A DNA stretch of 64,000 nucleotides, taken from Anas platyrhynchos (lineage: Eukaryota > Chordata > Aves > Anseriformes > Anatidae). This document shows positions 35,166-48,879 of the stretch, piece by piece. Below the pieces are notes generated by a model that worked only from the letters and a program-made list of their open reading frames with translations, had not been told where the DNA came from and did no database searches. Positions within the stretch are counted from its first letter, which is position 1. Each line of letters starts with the position of its first letter. The stretch covers positions 93,555,501 to 93,619,500 of the forward strand of contig NC_092588.1 of the NCBI RefSeq assembly GCF_047663525.1. The letters run 5' to 3'. Both the position numbers and the translations under genes were made by a program.

Positions 35166-35565
35166 TGAGAGTGTGGCCATGGGGGTTGGAAAGCCCCATG
35201 GTTGAGATAACATTAGGCTCTTAACGATGAGGCCATCAGGAATATAAAAGAGTTTAGAGGGAACAAAAGGGTGATTCAGGAGACTCCATGCAGTCTCGGG
35301 TCTCTTGTTCTCCAGCTGTTAAGGCATCGAAGTTTCTGTGTGTTTGCTGTTGTTACATTCAAAGTTGTTTGACCAATGAAAAGTTGTTTTGAAAAGAACT
35401 GCTGTGGAGAGAAGGGTATAAGAGGGGAGCCTGCCCTCAAGATAAAAAAAAAAAAAAAAAAAAAAAAAGGCAACGCGATGTGATGAAGTTATGTCATCAA
35501 TAAAGAAGCAGAAAGAAGGAATGAAAAGGAACAGGCAGGCAGAACAGAGACCAGGACAGAACAGG
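35166..35565 (+). repeat. LTR of the class II-like ERV
   Basis: CCAAT at 35373-35377, TATA-like GTATAAGA at 35416-35423 and AATAAA at 35499-35504 lie in the right order and spacing for U3/R. The start is uncertain: TG at 35166 directly after a purine tract (AAAGAAGGGGGAGA, 35150-35163), or TG at 35101. The end is placed at a CA near 35565, before the gag leader. An A run at 35443-35468 interrupts R. Confidence 0.6.
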
Positions 35566-35730
35566 CACTTTGCCTCATGAAGATAGGTTCGGCCAAACTC
35601 AGCAAACTGCTCAGAGAAGCTCGTACAGAAAGTCACTGGAAACAGGCACACCGGAGCTGGATAGAAGCTCAACCTCAGAGAAGCAGACCTGTGCACACAA
35701 CTGCCTCTCGCTGGTAAGCAGTTGCGCATT

Positions 35731-36183
35731 ATGGGGAATCATACGTCCTTAGCAACAAAGACTGTCCTGGTAACCTTACAGCTTATTCTCCTTCTTAACA
35801 ATCAGACAGTTTATGATCCTGAAATATGGGACCAAACTGAGGTCAAGGTGTGGGACTCTGCAACTAGAAACGACAAGGTTGCAGTGGGATTGCTCGGCAT
35901 CTGGCGAGCAATCTCTGAGGCCTTAAAGAGCCATGTAGGACCACAATCACAAACGTGTGGCTTGCCAGATAGTGAGGGAGCTGCGGGCTCCTTTACTGAT
36001 CCGACTGCTACGCCATGGGCCCCTCTGCTGCTACAGCCATCAAAGGCTTTTGCTGTTCTGCCCCCTGGTGACCCGGACGTGCCTTTTGACCCAGGCCTCA
36101 TTGGCCTTGAAAAGGAAATGGATATGCTTTTCTTCAATCCGGGAAGAACGGGATACATAAGGCCTGAAGACCGAGTTGCTTGA
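35731..36183 (+). pseudogene. gag: ERV gag fragment (matrix-like), truncated
   Basis: 150 open codons from ATGGGGAAT (MGN, Gly2 suitable for myristoylation) to TGA at 36181. Residues about 27-70 (YDPEIWDQTEVKVWDSATRN, then a GIWRAISEAL helix) resemble the helical matrix domain of class II retroviral Gag. A Pro-rich stretch follows. The usual Gag is several times longer, and capsid and nucleocapsid are absent, so this is a truncated relic whose frame happens to remain open. Membrane targeting would be the original role. It is in the same orientation as SUSD5, within intron 1. Confidence 0.6.
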
Positions 36184-36208
36184 CAACTTAAAGCAAGACA
36201 TATTGTTC

Positions 36209-36268
36209 AAAAGGAATGGAAAATGGAGACTTGTTAATAATCAAGAAAAGGAATGGAAAATGGAGACT
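36209..36268. repeat. 23-bp direct repeat, period 37
   Basis: AAAAGGAATGGAAAATGGAG followed by ACT occurs at 36209-36231 and again at 36246-36268 without mismatch. It is purine-rich and the second copy leads into TGTTAAGTC, so it may be a duplicated polypurine tract in front of a 3' LTR-like segment (36268-36517). Confidence 0.85.
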
Positions 36269-38869
36269 GTTAAGTCATGGAACTTAAAGGATTGTTTGTT
36301 ACCTTTCCTGATTGTAGGTATGTATAGGCATACTCGAGTTTAGTATCTAAAAGCAATGTTCTGTATATTTAGAATGTTTGATGTTCGTGTGTGCGTGTTG
36401 GTGGAGTGTAGACTCCCCACACACCCAGTGCTGTTTACTTGCCTTTTATACCTTTTATAAATATTTGTTTTATAAATATTACAAAATTCAGATTGAGTTG
36501 AGACTTCATTTATAACAATAGCTCTGGAGGTCAGGGTCAGGCAGATACAGGACTGCTCAAGGGCCTGTTCCTGCTCTGACTTACTTTGTTGTAAATATGG
36601 AGAACAATAGTGCCACTGCTGCTAGTGCAGTTACTGCATAACAAAATAGGTTATGGATGGGAGACAGTAAAGACAGCTCAAAATTCTGGAATTTTTCAGC
36701 CATACCAGCCACTGGTAGAATGGGAATTTTTTGTGAATGGGAATCATACAGCCAAATAGCTGTATAATTGCTTTGTAATTTTCTGTCAATCAGAGTCAAC
36801 TTTAAACTTCACCTTTGTGAAAACAAAGGTTTTAATTAGATTCTTGTGGTTGTGACTGTTCTTAATTATACCCATACAAATGCAGACTTTTTGAAATATC
36901 TTTGCACCAGAATAGAAGCATAAGCATGCTTCACACATGCTGTACAAGAGTGAGTCACCTCTGTTTCTTGTTTGTTTTTGTTTCTTTGTTTCTTTTTTGT
37001 TTGTTTTGATTCCCTCTTTTGTCTTTTCACTGGCATTAAAATATGAATAAATGTGAACTATAGTTTTCTACAGAATATGGGCTCTGAGAAAGAGCATGTG
37101 TCAGAGAATGATGGCAATTAATCTACCTTACAGATACACATCTCATTTGAAAAAAATGTACCAATTGCAAAACTCTACAAATTATTCCAAAGTGCTGTTC
37201 AGTTGGCTAAATTTTGAGTTACATGCAAGACCTACTGATCAAACTGATTATTTGCTAGTGGCCACACATAGTGACTGAAGAGGTTGCAGGTGAAGGATTA
37301 TGAATCCAGAAAACTAGGCACAATTACATGAGAATCTGACCTAGAAGCAGATATGTCTAATGCCAGAGATAGGATTTTACTGGTATGCTAATATTTCTCA
37401 ATGCATTAGAGCAGCTAAGTGTCACTTCAATGCTCACACAGCTGCCTTTATGATGCATGCCATATACAAGCTAGATTCCATACATCCAGTCCAGATGTAG
37501 GACTTCTTCTGCATGGGATTTTTGTTAAGCAGCAATGAGTGGGTGAAAGTAGCTATCAAGTATATTTTGGTAGGTAAGAAAAAATGAAATTAATTAAGTA
37601 CCCATCCTGGGGAAAAAAAAAAGAATTATCTTAAAAGCAGTAATAAACAGCTGGTTTTGATCTGCAGTAAAACAACTGGAAAAGTTTAAGGAGGAAAAAA
37701 AACTATTTACAAAAAGGTTGTAAAGCAAATCAAAGGAAAAGAAAAAAAAAGTATTTTTTTTCTCTTCTGCTATATTTTCAGTTGCATTTGAGTAATGTGT
37801 GTAAGCATTTCATGATGCCACTTGCAAAACAACGAATATATTTGTATGTTGCAAAAATAAATGCATAAACAATTTCATATATTTGATCATAAGGGCTTTA
37901 CTAAAATTTAAGTTCATACAGAATTTAGGTGAGGAGAAACTCAAAGGTGACCTCCTAATTTTGCTATTTTCCTGAAGATGTAATATTTTAAGCAGATTGG
38001 ATTAAATAAAACATCATTAATTTTACTTTCTCACAGAAATAAACTCTATATTCATAAACCCTAAGAAGAGCTGGGAATTACCGAATCTCTGTAATTGTGC
38101 AGTTTTACTGAATTCTCCACCCTTACTATTACAAGTAAGGCCATTGTTACAGGCAGCCACAGAAATGGAAATAAAATTGCTTTTGAAGCACAGAGTTGAC
38201 CTTCCCTTCCTCCACTCTCTACCTCAATTTGAAAACTTTAACATTTAAGTAAAAATAAACCAGACTCCAAATATGCACATCTTTCACCACCTTTATTTTG
38301 TTGAAACTGATGAGGGATTATCATTTGAGCTAGCAACACAGCATCATAATTAGCACAATAAACATGCCTTTTAAAGTACCTCATTTTATATTATTTGTGA
38401 GAGACATTTTTATTTTAAGGTATGTTTGGTTATGCAATTTTATTCTTCTTCTTCAAGCATGATGTAAGTTCTCCTGAAAATATAGAAGATACTGAAATCA
38501 CTGTAGTGGGCTTTGAGTGGTGCCTATATAACTCAGAAGAACTTCTTGTTGTATCTGTTACTGTATTAGAATAAATTAGCCAACTGTCTTCTTCATAACC
38601 AAGAGAATTTTGCTAATTCCGCTGGGATTCCTAAAAGTAAGAAGGAACAGGGTTTGGACTTTTCTTATTTTTGAAGTGTTCCTTTTTATGCTTTCCTATA
38701 TCTGGTTGTAGATGGCTCTTCTGTCTTGAAAGCATAATAAGGTCCAGTTGTAAGAAGCTAAGTTTAGCAAAATTTGAAACTGGAAATAAGGTGGAGTGAG
38801 AGTAATGAACCATTGGAACAGTTTACTATAAAGTGTGCTGTAAATTCTCCATTACTTGGAGTCATTGAA

Positions 38870-39025
38870 TCATGACTGGATGCCTTTTGAAAAGACATGC
38901 TCTAGTTCAACCACAAATTTTTGGACTTGATGTTGGAACTGCTGGAGGAAATCTACAGTCCAGCTATGCAGGAATTCAAACAAGGTGATAAAAATGAATC
39001 CTAGAGGCTGTGAGATCTATGGATA
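38870..39025 (+). mobile_element. Ancient CR1-like 3' fragment
   Basis: GACTGGATGCCTTTTGAAAAG, CATGCTCTAGTTCAACCACAA and TATGCAGGAATTCAAACAAGGTGAT follow the 3' end of an old CR1 lineage that is common in turtles, crocodilians and birds, in the correct order, with decay and loss of the terminal repeats. Confidence 0.6.
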
Positions 39026-39209
39026 TGTTTTCCACCAGACTATAGTGAGGTACTCTTAAGTAAGATCTATATTCAGCTATTGCTTGTTGACAAAATTTTA
39101 GTGCCAAACAATAATAAAAGTAATTCTGTAAAAGTAATTCTTTTCTCTCTTTACCAAAATGGAATTCAAATTCTGTAATGATAGTGATGACAGTAGAGGC
39201 TACCCCTGT

Positions 39210-39259
39210 AACTGTCTAGTTATTAGAGAAATTAATAACTGTCTAGTTATTAGAGAAAT
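39210..39259. repeat. 27-bp tandem duplication
   Basis: AACTGTCTAGTTATTAGAGA followed by AATTAAT is repeated at 39237, with the second copy ending after GAGAAAT. Nearly perfect, so recent. Confidence 0.93.
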
Positions 39260-39950
39260 ACTGTCTCTGGTTTAAAGTGATTTTTTTCTCAAGAACTCTG
39301 AGTTCAGCTGTTAATGAAAAGTAGGAATAATTATGTCTTAGCTTACTGAAGCTGCCATTATGTGCTTTAATGGCTTAGCACTGAAGTAGTAACTTTTTCA
39401 CTTGTTTCAAAGGGAAACCTGAAGAAATTTACTATAACTAGGACATTTGCCATTCTGAATCTGAAAAACTAGATGTGCAATAAGTTGTCTGAAAAAGGCC
39501 ACTTGCCATGGATTTCTAGCTTGATCTTAAAACAGAAGAGACTGGCTTTGGTTGAAAAGGCATGAGAAAAGTATACAGGGTTTTGGGAAAAAAAGTCACA
39601 CTACCTGTCTTATCATCACATTATGGGAAAAAATGCTACAGGACAGAAATAAAGGAAGAGCACTGAGAGGGAGATCAAACATGGTGGCTGTTGTACAAAG
39701 GCATAATATGTTCTTCAAACAAATGCACAAAAAGATGTGATCCTTAAATGCTGTGCCTTATGGCAATATAACACAGTCTCATATTTCAAACTGCATATTT
39801 AAACCAGAATGACAGTACATCTCTTGATATCATTCCAGAGTATCACCTCTCTAACACATTATGATATTGTAGAGTAGTTGAAAACAATTTGAATTTTTTA
39901 CAGCCTCAGTACCAAAACTGACTGATACCAAGTATATGAGACAAACTTTT

Positions 39951-39976
39951 CTCCCCTCCCCTCCCCTCCCCTCCCC
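39951..39976. repeat. (CTCCC)5 microsatellite
   Basis: Five CTCCC units abut the LTR at 39977 and replace its expected terminal TGTGGTGG, so the array marks the broken 3' end of that LTR. Confidence 0.95.
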
Positions 39977-40829
39977 TGTTTTACTCAGGTGGGCAGCTGA
40001 GGTCCATCACAACCTCTCTCTCACTCTCCCTCCTCAAAGGAAAAGGGAGAAAATACGATGCAAAGGGCTCACGGGTTGAGATAAGGTTGGGAAGAACACT
40101 CAACAATTATTGTGATGGGCAGAACAGACTCAGAGTAGGGAGATAGTAAAACTTATTGTCTATCACAAGCTAGAGAAGTGAGAAACAAAGCAAAGAAACC
40201 AAAACCACCTCCCCCCCACCTACCCTCTTCCACCTCCTCTCCCCAAGCAATGCAGGGGAATCGGGGATGGCGGCTGTGGTCAGTCCGTGATGCTTTGTCT
40301 GCTGTTCCTTCACAGTCACTCTCTGCCCCTGATCCAGGTGGGGTCCCTCCCACGGGATGCTGTCCTTCCCGAACTGAGTTAGTGGGGGCTGTCCACAGGC
40401 AGCAGTTCTTCAAGAACTGCTCCCACATGGCTCCGTACCACGGGGTCCATCCATCAGGAGCAAACTGCTCCAGCATGGGTTACCCACAGGTGGGCGGCAG
40501 CTCCCCCCAGACCCCCTGCTCCTGAGTGGGCTCTTTTCCACAAGCTGCAGCTCCAGCCTGGGGCCTGCTCCTGGGGGGGCTCTCCATGGGCTGCAGCCTC
40601 CTCCAGGCCACATCCACCTGCTCTACATGGGGCTCCTCCATGGGCTGCAGCATGGAGATCTGCTCCATATGGGACCCATGGGCTGGAAGGGGACAACCTG
40701 CTCCACCAGGGGCCTCTCCACAAGCTGCAGGAGAACTTCTGCTGAGTGCCTGGAGCACCTCCTGCCCTTCTGCACTGACCTTGTGGGCTGCAGGGCTGCT
40801 TCTCACTCCTCTCTCCCAGCTGCTGTTTT
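39977..40829 (-). mobile_element. ERV LTR (TguLTR5-like), truncated, antisense in intron 1
   Basis: Aligns along its length with 42421-43330: TTTTACTC.GGTGGGC, GAGAAAATACGATG, GGTTGAGATAAGG, CAATTATTG and AGACTCAG.. near one end, then GTGGGTCCCTCCCACGGGAT and a GC-rich region of imperfect 30-45 bp units of the type CTGCTCCA..TGGGCTGCAG. In the family's own orientation (minus here) it lacks the terminal bases at both ends, including the TATA region kept by the second copy. The 107-151 codon ORFs across it are products of the GC-rich repeats. Confidence 0.8.
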
Positions 40830-40860
40830 TTTTTGCTAGTACCATAAGTACTAGCAAAAA
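40830..40860. repeat. Perfect 13-bp inverted repeat (hairpin)
   Basis: TTTTTGCTAGTAC at 40830-40842 and GTACTAGCAAAAA at 40848-40860 are exact complements separated by CATAA. It lies exactly at the truncated edge of the LTR and is absent from the second LTR copy. Confidence 0.9.
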
Positions 40861-42383
<1,523 letters not shown>

Positions 42384-42420
42384 TAAGAACAACAGCATAA
42401 TCCTTCCAGAAAAGTATGAA

Positions 42421-43330
42421 TGTGTGGTGGTTTTACTCGGGTGGGCGGCCAAGCTCCACCACGACCGCTCTCTCACTCCCACTCCTCAAAAAGGAATGGG
42501 GAGAAAATACGATGAAAAGGGCTCAAGGGTTGAGATAAGGATGAAGAGATCACACAATAATTATTGCAACAGGCAAAACAGACTCAGCATAGGGAGATAG
42601 TAAGATTTATTGCCTGTTACTAACAAAGAAGTGAGAAACAAAAGAAAGAAACCAAAAGCACCTCACACCCCATCCACCCTCTTCTACCTCCTCCCCCCAA
42701 GTGGCGCAGGGGAATGGGGGAATGCGGGTTATGGTCAGTCTGCAGTACTTCTCTGCTGCTCCTTCTTGGTCACTCTCATCCCCTGTACTGTGGGGTCCCT
42801 CCCACGGGATGCAGTCCTTGCTGATCTGATCCAGTGTGGTCTTCCCACAGGCAGCAGCTCTTCAAGAACTGCTTCAGATATGGGATACCACGGGGTCCAT
42901 CTCTCAGGAGAAAACCGCTCCAACCTGGGTCCCCCATGGGCAGCAGCTCCTGCCAGGTCACCTGCTCCTGCGTAGTCTCCTCTCCATGGGCTACAGGTCC
43001 AGCCCAGAATCTGCTCCGGCAGGGGTCTTCCACAGGCGGCAGCCTCTGTCAGTGCAGGGCCACCTGCTCCACCGTGGTCTCCTCCACGGGCTGCAGCATG
43101 GAACCCTGCTCCACCGTGGTACTCCATGGACTGCAGGGGGACATCCTGCTTTACCATGGTCCTCACCACAGGCCATAGAGGACTTCTGCTCCGGCGCCTG
43201 GAGCACCTCTCCCCCTCCTTCTTCACTGACCTTGGTGCCTGCAAGGTTGTTCCTCACTCCTCTCACTCTCCCAGCTCCTATATGGTGCAGCATTTTTTTT
43301 CTCTGTCTTAAATATGCTCTCACAGAGGCG
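42421..43330 (-). mobile_element. ERV LTR (TguLTR5-like), antisense, at the start of intron 2
   Basis: The plus strand begins TGTGGTGGTTTTACTC, the reverse complement of the LTR's 3' terminus, and runs for about 910 bp to GCTCTCACAGAGGCGC. In the element's orientation it retains a TATA-like CATATTTAAG (43316-43307) but lacks the upstream U3 (the part preserved in the 11606-11966 fragment). The middle is a GC-rich set of imperfect repeats (CTGCTCCAC.GTGG.. CTCC.TGGGCTGCAG). ORFs up to 176 codons here are repeat artefacts. No internal retroviral sequence or clear target duplication was found. Confidence 0.85.
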
Positions 43331-45316
43331 CAAAACAATTGCAGAAATCCAATCGATTTTCAATGAAGTGTACAAATTTGAGGATACACATTGTCCACAT
43401 TTATTTTTAGTGATAAAATGCAGCTTGCAAAAGACAGAAAATTGCTACTACTAATGAAAGGTAATATTTAAACAACCTCAAGCAAAAGCAACTATTTCTG
43501 GTGATCCTTTATTTCCAGGTGATTTTTTTTTTGGGGGGGGAAATTTCTTTGTATGTACTTCTGGTCATTCAAAAAAAAATCCAGAAATCCCTCAGGATAA
43601 AAGTGATCTAAACCCTAAATATTTTCTTCTTAATCCAGTTGCTGAAATGTCTTGCTGGCTGAAGAACCAGGGAAACTGTATCCATCTCTAAGTACATGGC
43701 AAAGTTATTGTAGAGGTTGTTTCATTCAGTCTCTCTGTTATGGAAGTAAGGAGATGATGAGTAGGAAAAGGAACTGCCCCTTTTTTATCTAGTGAGTACC
43801 ACCAGTTAATCCTGAGAGATCTTCAGATTTTTAATGTAGGCACTGGATCTACAATTATGAGTAGACCAGTTGTGGATCTATGGCTGAATATCTTCAAAAT
43901 GAAAATTGGATACAGTGATAGCATTGTGCACATCACATCATAGTGATGTGAGAATGCACGTCAGCATACTTTTGGCAAGGAAGGAGGGTTTTGATTCCTT
44001 CCATCATTCCATACCCTGTTTCTCCAATAAAACTGTCCTTAATATGTAAGTCTGTAAATTGGTTATCAGAAAGGACATTATGGGGGTACATGAGCTTGCT
44101 TTTCTGTGCAGTCATCACATCTGAAGATCACTAGAGGGCTTCACCACACAGTAGTTCTTCAGAGATCCTGTAAAATGGAATTTGATACTCTCTTCCCTGG
44201 GACAATTTTACCTATGGCTGGGCAAGCACCAGAATGTGTGTTATTTGGTTCACTGAACTGAATGTTTATGACTCTCAGGAAGAGTATGCCTGGAAAGACT
44301 ATACTGGTTTCACTATTAGTTAATGCAGCCCTGGAGGAGCAAATGGGCAGTTGAGTGCAAAGTATACAAATGAGAGAAAGCTATTCAAGTTGGACAAACC
44401 CAGGTGGAATATGAAGATATTTCAGAGGGAACTTAGGTTAACGGGCAAAACGGTGACAAATGGTGTTCAATGGAAATATACTCAGGAGCAAATATGCAGT
44501 CTACTTCAAAATAGTTTACATGTACTAAGTTATCTCTCTCAGCTTAGGAAAGATATGAGGACATCACTGTGGATGGTACAAAGAAAACATCTGACAAACT
44601 GCAGCTGTATTAAAAAAAAAAAAAAAGGGAGAGAAATTGCTAGAGTGCTTATGGGATGGGATGTAGATTGTTAAGAACACACACACATATATAGGTCAGT
44701 GTAACAACCAGAAAGGTACTAAAACAGGCTCAAAAAGGGGCTCAAGAATAATTAAAGGTTTGGAAAAGCTATTGAGAAGGGACTCAACATATTTTTACCA
44801 AATCAGTTATTTATTTATTTATTTAAATGTTTCTACAGGTACTGGTTCAATACTTAGGAATTTATTTAATAAATTGAAAATACCAGCAGGGATAAAGGAT
44901 AGACTAAGAATATGAACACCTCAATCCACACTCTACTCAACTGATTTAACAAGGAGAGAGTAAAATAGGCTTCAGAGCATGCCCAGATAATCAGACAAGA
45001 AGTGAAGTTATTTCCAAAATAGAAGACTCTTCACTGGGAACATCTTGTGTTATTTATTTTGATAGAGCTCCACATCTTCAACTGTGATGACACAACCCAA
45101 GGAGACAAGTGACCTCCCACACTTAGCAGGTCCCAGACCATTTTGGTCTTTATAAGCTGGAACTAATACCTTGGATTCCATCCAGAAGCTGACTGGAATC
45201 ACTTGCAGATCACAGAGCTTTAGTCTAATATTCTCCCATATCCTTTTGGACTGTGTACATCAGAAAGGAGTTGAATAAGAGGGAATGTGATAAAAGGAGG
45301 TTTTTTTTTGTTGTTG

Positions 45317-45352
<36 letters not shown>

Positions 45353-45944
45353 TTTCCTGGAAAATATCACAATCTTTCCTCTGAGGAAAAATGGATTAGA
45401 TACTGACAGTAGAAGCAAGCACAAACAAATGATATGAGTGAATTCATTCTGGTGTTGCAGATGTCCTGACACACTTCAGTCCTCCTTACATCACATAGAC
45501 TTATAACCAAATATAAAAACTAGTAAGGAAGTAAGGACTTTCTGACTTCTTGACCAGTTTTTCAGGTTTTGCACAAACCAGTAACAGAGAGGATTTTTGC
45601 ATTTCTGATGGCTATTTTTGGTGTTAATGAATATCCAACTCCTAGTATGTATACCCATTGATGTTGGCTGTTGTGTCCTTATTATCGTTTTACATCCCAG
45701 AGGGCTATAAAATGAGGGCCTATAAACCCATGGAAGTTTCTCTTGTGGTTGAGTGCATTTCTGAGTCAATGTCAATGTGGTTGGTTTCTGAACTTTACTT
45801 CATATGCAGGCAAAGAAGAGAATTTGTTGGAAAAAAAACAACAAACCAACTCTTTCACTTGGGGTACCTGTCAATTTTCTGATGATCCATATGTTAATAC
45901 ATAGTTATATGTTGTTTTTTTTTTTTTCCCAAATACTTCCACTC
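43331..45944 (+). other. SUSD5 intron 2, first part
   Basis: AT-rich intron. A G run at 43532-43540, (TTTA)n at 44808-44823 and (GTTTT)n at 45309-45352. No transposon or exon recognised. Confidence 0.5.
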
Positions 45945-46490
45945 TTCTGAGACCCTGCTTGGAGTACTGTGTTCAGCTCTGGGATCCACAGCATAAGAAA
46001 GACATGGACCTGGGTCAGGAGGAGGGCCGCGAGGATGATCAGAGGGCTGGAGCACTTCTCTTGCGAAGACAGACTGAGGGAGTTGGGGTTGTTCAGCCTG
46101 GAGAAGAGGAGGCTCTGGGAAGACCTTACAGCAGCCTTCCAAAACCTAAATGGGGCCTACAGGAAAGCTGGGGATGAACTCTTTGTCAGGGAGTGTAGTA
46201 ATAGGACAAGGGGTAATGGTTTTAAACAAAAAGAGAGGAGATTGAGATTAGGTATTAAGAAGAAACTCTTTACTCAGAGGGTGGTGAGGCACTAGAACAG
46301 GTTTCCCAAAGAAACTGTGGATGCCCCATCCCTGGAGGTGTTAAAGGCCAGGCTGGATGGGGCTTTGGTCAATCTAGTCTGGTGGGAGGTGTCCCTGCCC
46401 ATGGCAGGCAGTTTGGAACTGGGTGATCTTTACCATTCTGATTCTATCAAGAACCATTTTCTGAAGAACCATTCTGATTCTATGATAATA
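45945..46490 (+). mobile_element. CR1 LINE 3' fragment in intron 2
   Basis: About 545 bp of CR1: GACCCTGCTTGGAGTACTGTG, GGGTTGTTCAGCCTGGAGAAG, GTAATAGGACAAGGGGTAATG, GATGCCCCATCCCTGGAGGTG and CTGGTGGGAGGTGTCCCTGCC, with ATTCTGATTCTAT terminal repeats. The ORF2 frame is broken (frames at 45959-46177 and 45969-46295), so it is older than the element at 20.1 kb. The terminal part ACCATTCTGATTCTAT is duplicated at 46431-46446 and 46467-46482. Confidence 0.93.
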
Positions 46491-48879
46491 TGGACCAATA
46501 TATAAGTATGCAAAGATTTGAAGCTATAATGGGACACCCTCTTTTGGTTCTGTAGCATTCCAGATCACTCCAACTTACTTCTGACCTATTATAATGATTG
46601 TTGCCTCATCAGCTGGGCAGGTACTTGTCCCTTGTCCATTTTTTTTTCTTTCTTTTAGTAAAAAGTGAACAACTACTAGTTAGGGTGTTAAAAGACATCA
46701 TTCTGCAGAGTGATGCCAGTGGGAGATAACAATCTGATGGTGGCACTGCTCATGTAAGCATTGTCTAATCCACTTTGTTCACTGCAAACCAGCTTAGCCT
46801 AAGCAGCAGGTCTTGACAAATAAAATTTGCTTCAGCTGATGTGGGATGGAAGTTGCTTAAGTGAATAGTTCCCTGCCAGCAAATCCAAAGAAACAATAAA
46901 CCCACTGGTGTTGTTTTTTAAGCAGCTTGGGACAGTACCTCTTTCACAGGCATCAGGGGACGTTTTAGTCTTTAACTTTCCATAGTTCAGACCTACCATT
47001 TCAGAGTTCAGCGCTGGTCACACAGGCAAGTCCCTGGCAGGTCTGAAGGCACGGAGTGTTTAGAGAAGAGCCAGTGATGAATGGATAGGGATAGGAGGGA
47101 GAGCGGTAAGTTCTTTCAGCAGCCCAGAAGTAAACCATTTACAAATCAGTCATGAAACATATAACTTGTAAAGTATTACACATTGTTATAGTGCAGGAAA
47201 TGAAATGCTGTAAGGCAAGTCTCATTTGTCAGATTACAATGAGCCCTAATAGCTATTTATACTAAAATGACACTCTTATGACCTATTTGCATATCAGACA
47301 AATGAGTCAGTAAAATAAGCAATTGGGCTGCCAGAATATAAATGAAAAAAGGTGGTAGAGTTCTCTGAAGGCCTTTCACTGCTGTCTTCTTAATTCAAAT
47401 GTCATTCTAGAAAACCCTATGTTGAGTCTTCCAGCACTGGGCAGTGTGTTCTGTAGGGTCATATGTTTATTCTTGTTTTTATTTGTTTGGTTGTTTTTTG
47501 TTTTGTTTTGAAATTTGGAAAATGAACATGACACAGTTTTTCTTATGATCAGTCCTACTAGATGTGCACAAAATATTAAAAAGCAGCTACTGATTTTTGA
47601 CATTGTCAACATTGGCAGCAGTTTATATTAAGATATTTATAGCACATTTATTCATTTCCAGCACTTTTCTAAGACTAAAATGCTGAAGCTGTCCTATTTG
47701 CTCTCCTGCTATTATTTGTCTACAAAAGAATTATATCATGTAGCCTATCTATAAGCTACAGTTTTGAAGTTCTGCATAGATTCACTGTTCTGTAATAGTT
47801 CTTCTGCAGGGCTCACAACCTGTTTCTTTGCATGAAATTGTCCTTGGCTGGTTCCTACCCAGTTCCTGGAGGATTTATCTCAGAGGGGATAACTCTGGAG
47901 TGAGCAAGCACAGTTAGGTAGAATAAGCCTTGCTGTAGGAGTCAGACAACTTGGGTTCTTTTCTTGGCTGACCACAGACCAGACGTTTACTGCTAGGAAA
48001 ATTACTTCATTTCTATATTTCCTTCTTTTGATAGCTCTTTGGGTTTTGCACTGACTCCTATTGAATGCTTCTACAGTGTCTATCACAACAAGACCTTTGC
48101 TGCAGATGACACCTGTGGGAAATATAATAATAAGAATCAAAATTGCCATTTCACAAGGCTGTCTACTCCCTTTTCTGTGTACAACATGGGACTTGCCCAG
48201 CACCTGGCTGTAGGGTTATAACAGATCCACTTGCTTATTTGCAGAGCAGTCCTAAAGATAAGTCAGTTTGGCAAGTTTCCTGTTTTATTTTAAGGCTGTG
48301 TTCTACTGCCTGACGGTAATGCATATGAATTTTCTCCTAGATGTCTGCATGAATTGGGCCAATTAAGTCCCTTCAAGTGAAAATCCAGACATAGGTGACA
48401 GTACATGGTGCAATTCAAATTGTTAAATTTGGTTCTGAAACTGCTTAAGGGGGTCTTTCCCTCTGAAATGCCTTTAAGTCATAAACTCTAATCCTACAGC
48501 CCACAGCTCTGTGGTGTCATGATCTGCTAGAATATGACTTTGCCTTAGTTAATGTCATAAGGTTAGAATTCATTGTTAAGACCAAAGAAAATCATAATAT
48601 TGAGTAGGAAGGTAAGCCTGGCTACAGAGATGATGTAGCAGAGATGGGGTGAAAATGCAGTGGTATTACACGAAGACTAGTAGGAGCTTCTGCGTTAAAC
48701 TAACAGTTCAGCTGGAAAAGTTGGAGCAGGAAGAGTCAGAACTTAGGGATCTTCATAGAACAGAGGATGGCACTGAGCCTGTCACACAACACTTCTGTGA
48801 CAAAGGAAAATGAACTGCTCGTAAAAGACATCGAGCAGCTCTTCCAGGAGACAGAAGAAAGTAACCGAAAAGCTTGAAC

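Larger units (their letters stand above)
35101..36517 (+). mobile_element. Partial class II (beta-like) ERV in SUSD5 intron 1
   Basis: Contains an LTR with CCAAT, TATA and AATAAA signals, a leader with a donor-like GGTAAGCA at 35713-35720, and the start of gag with an N-myristoylation-type MGN. After the 150-codon gag fragment, coding sequence stops and a purine-rich repeat and candidate LTR-like segment follow to about 36517. Capsid, pro, pol and env are missing. Class assignment rests on the matrix-like sequence and is tentative. I could not identify a clear PBS. Confidence 0.65.
36518..39950 (+). other. SUSD5 intron 1, middle part
   Basis: AT-rich intronic DNA. It holds an old CR1-type 3' fragment (38870-39025), a tandem duplication (39210-39259) and T/G-rich simple sequence at 36966-37020. 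No exon is recognised. Confidence 0.5.

Noticed and set aside
42735..43366. ORFs of 169 and 176 codons (minus and plus)
   Set aside because: Repeat-derived Trp/Gly/Ser/Cys-rich frames in the LTR beside SUSD5 exon 2, with no similarity to retroviral or host proteins.
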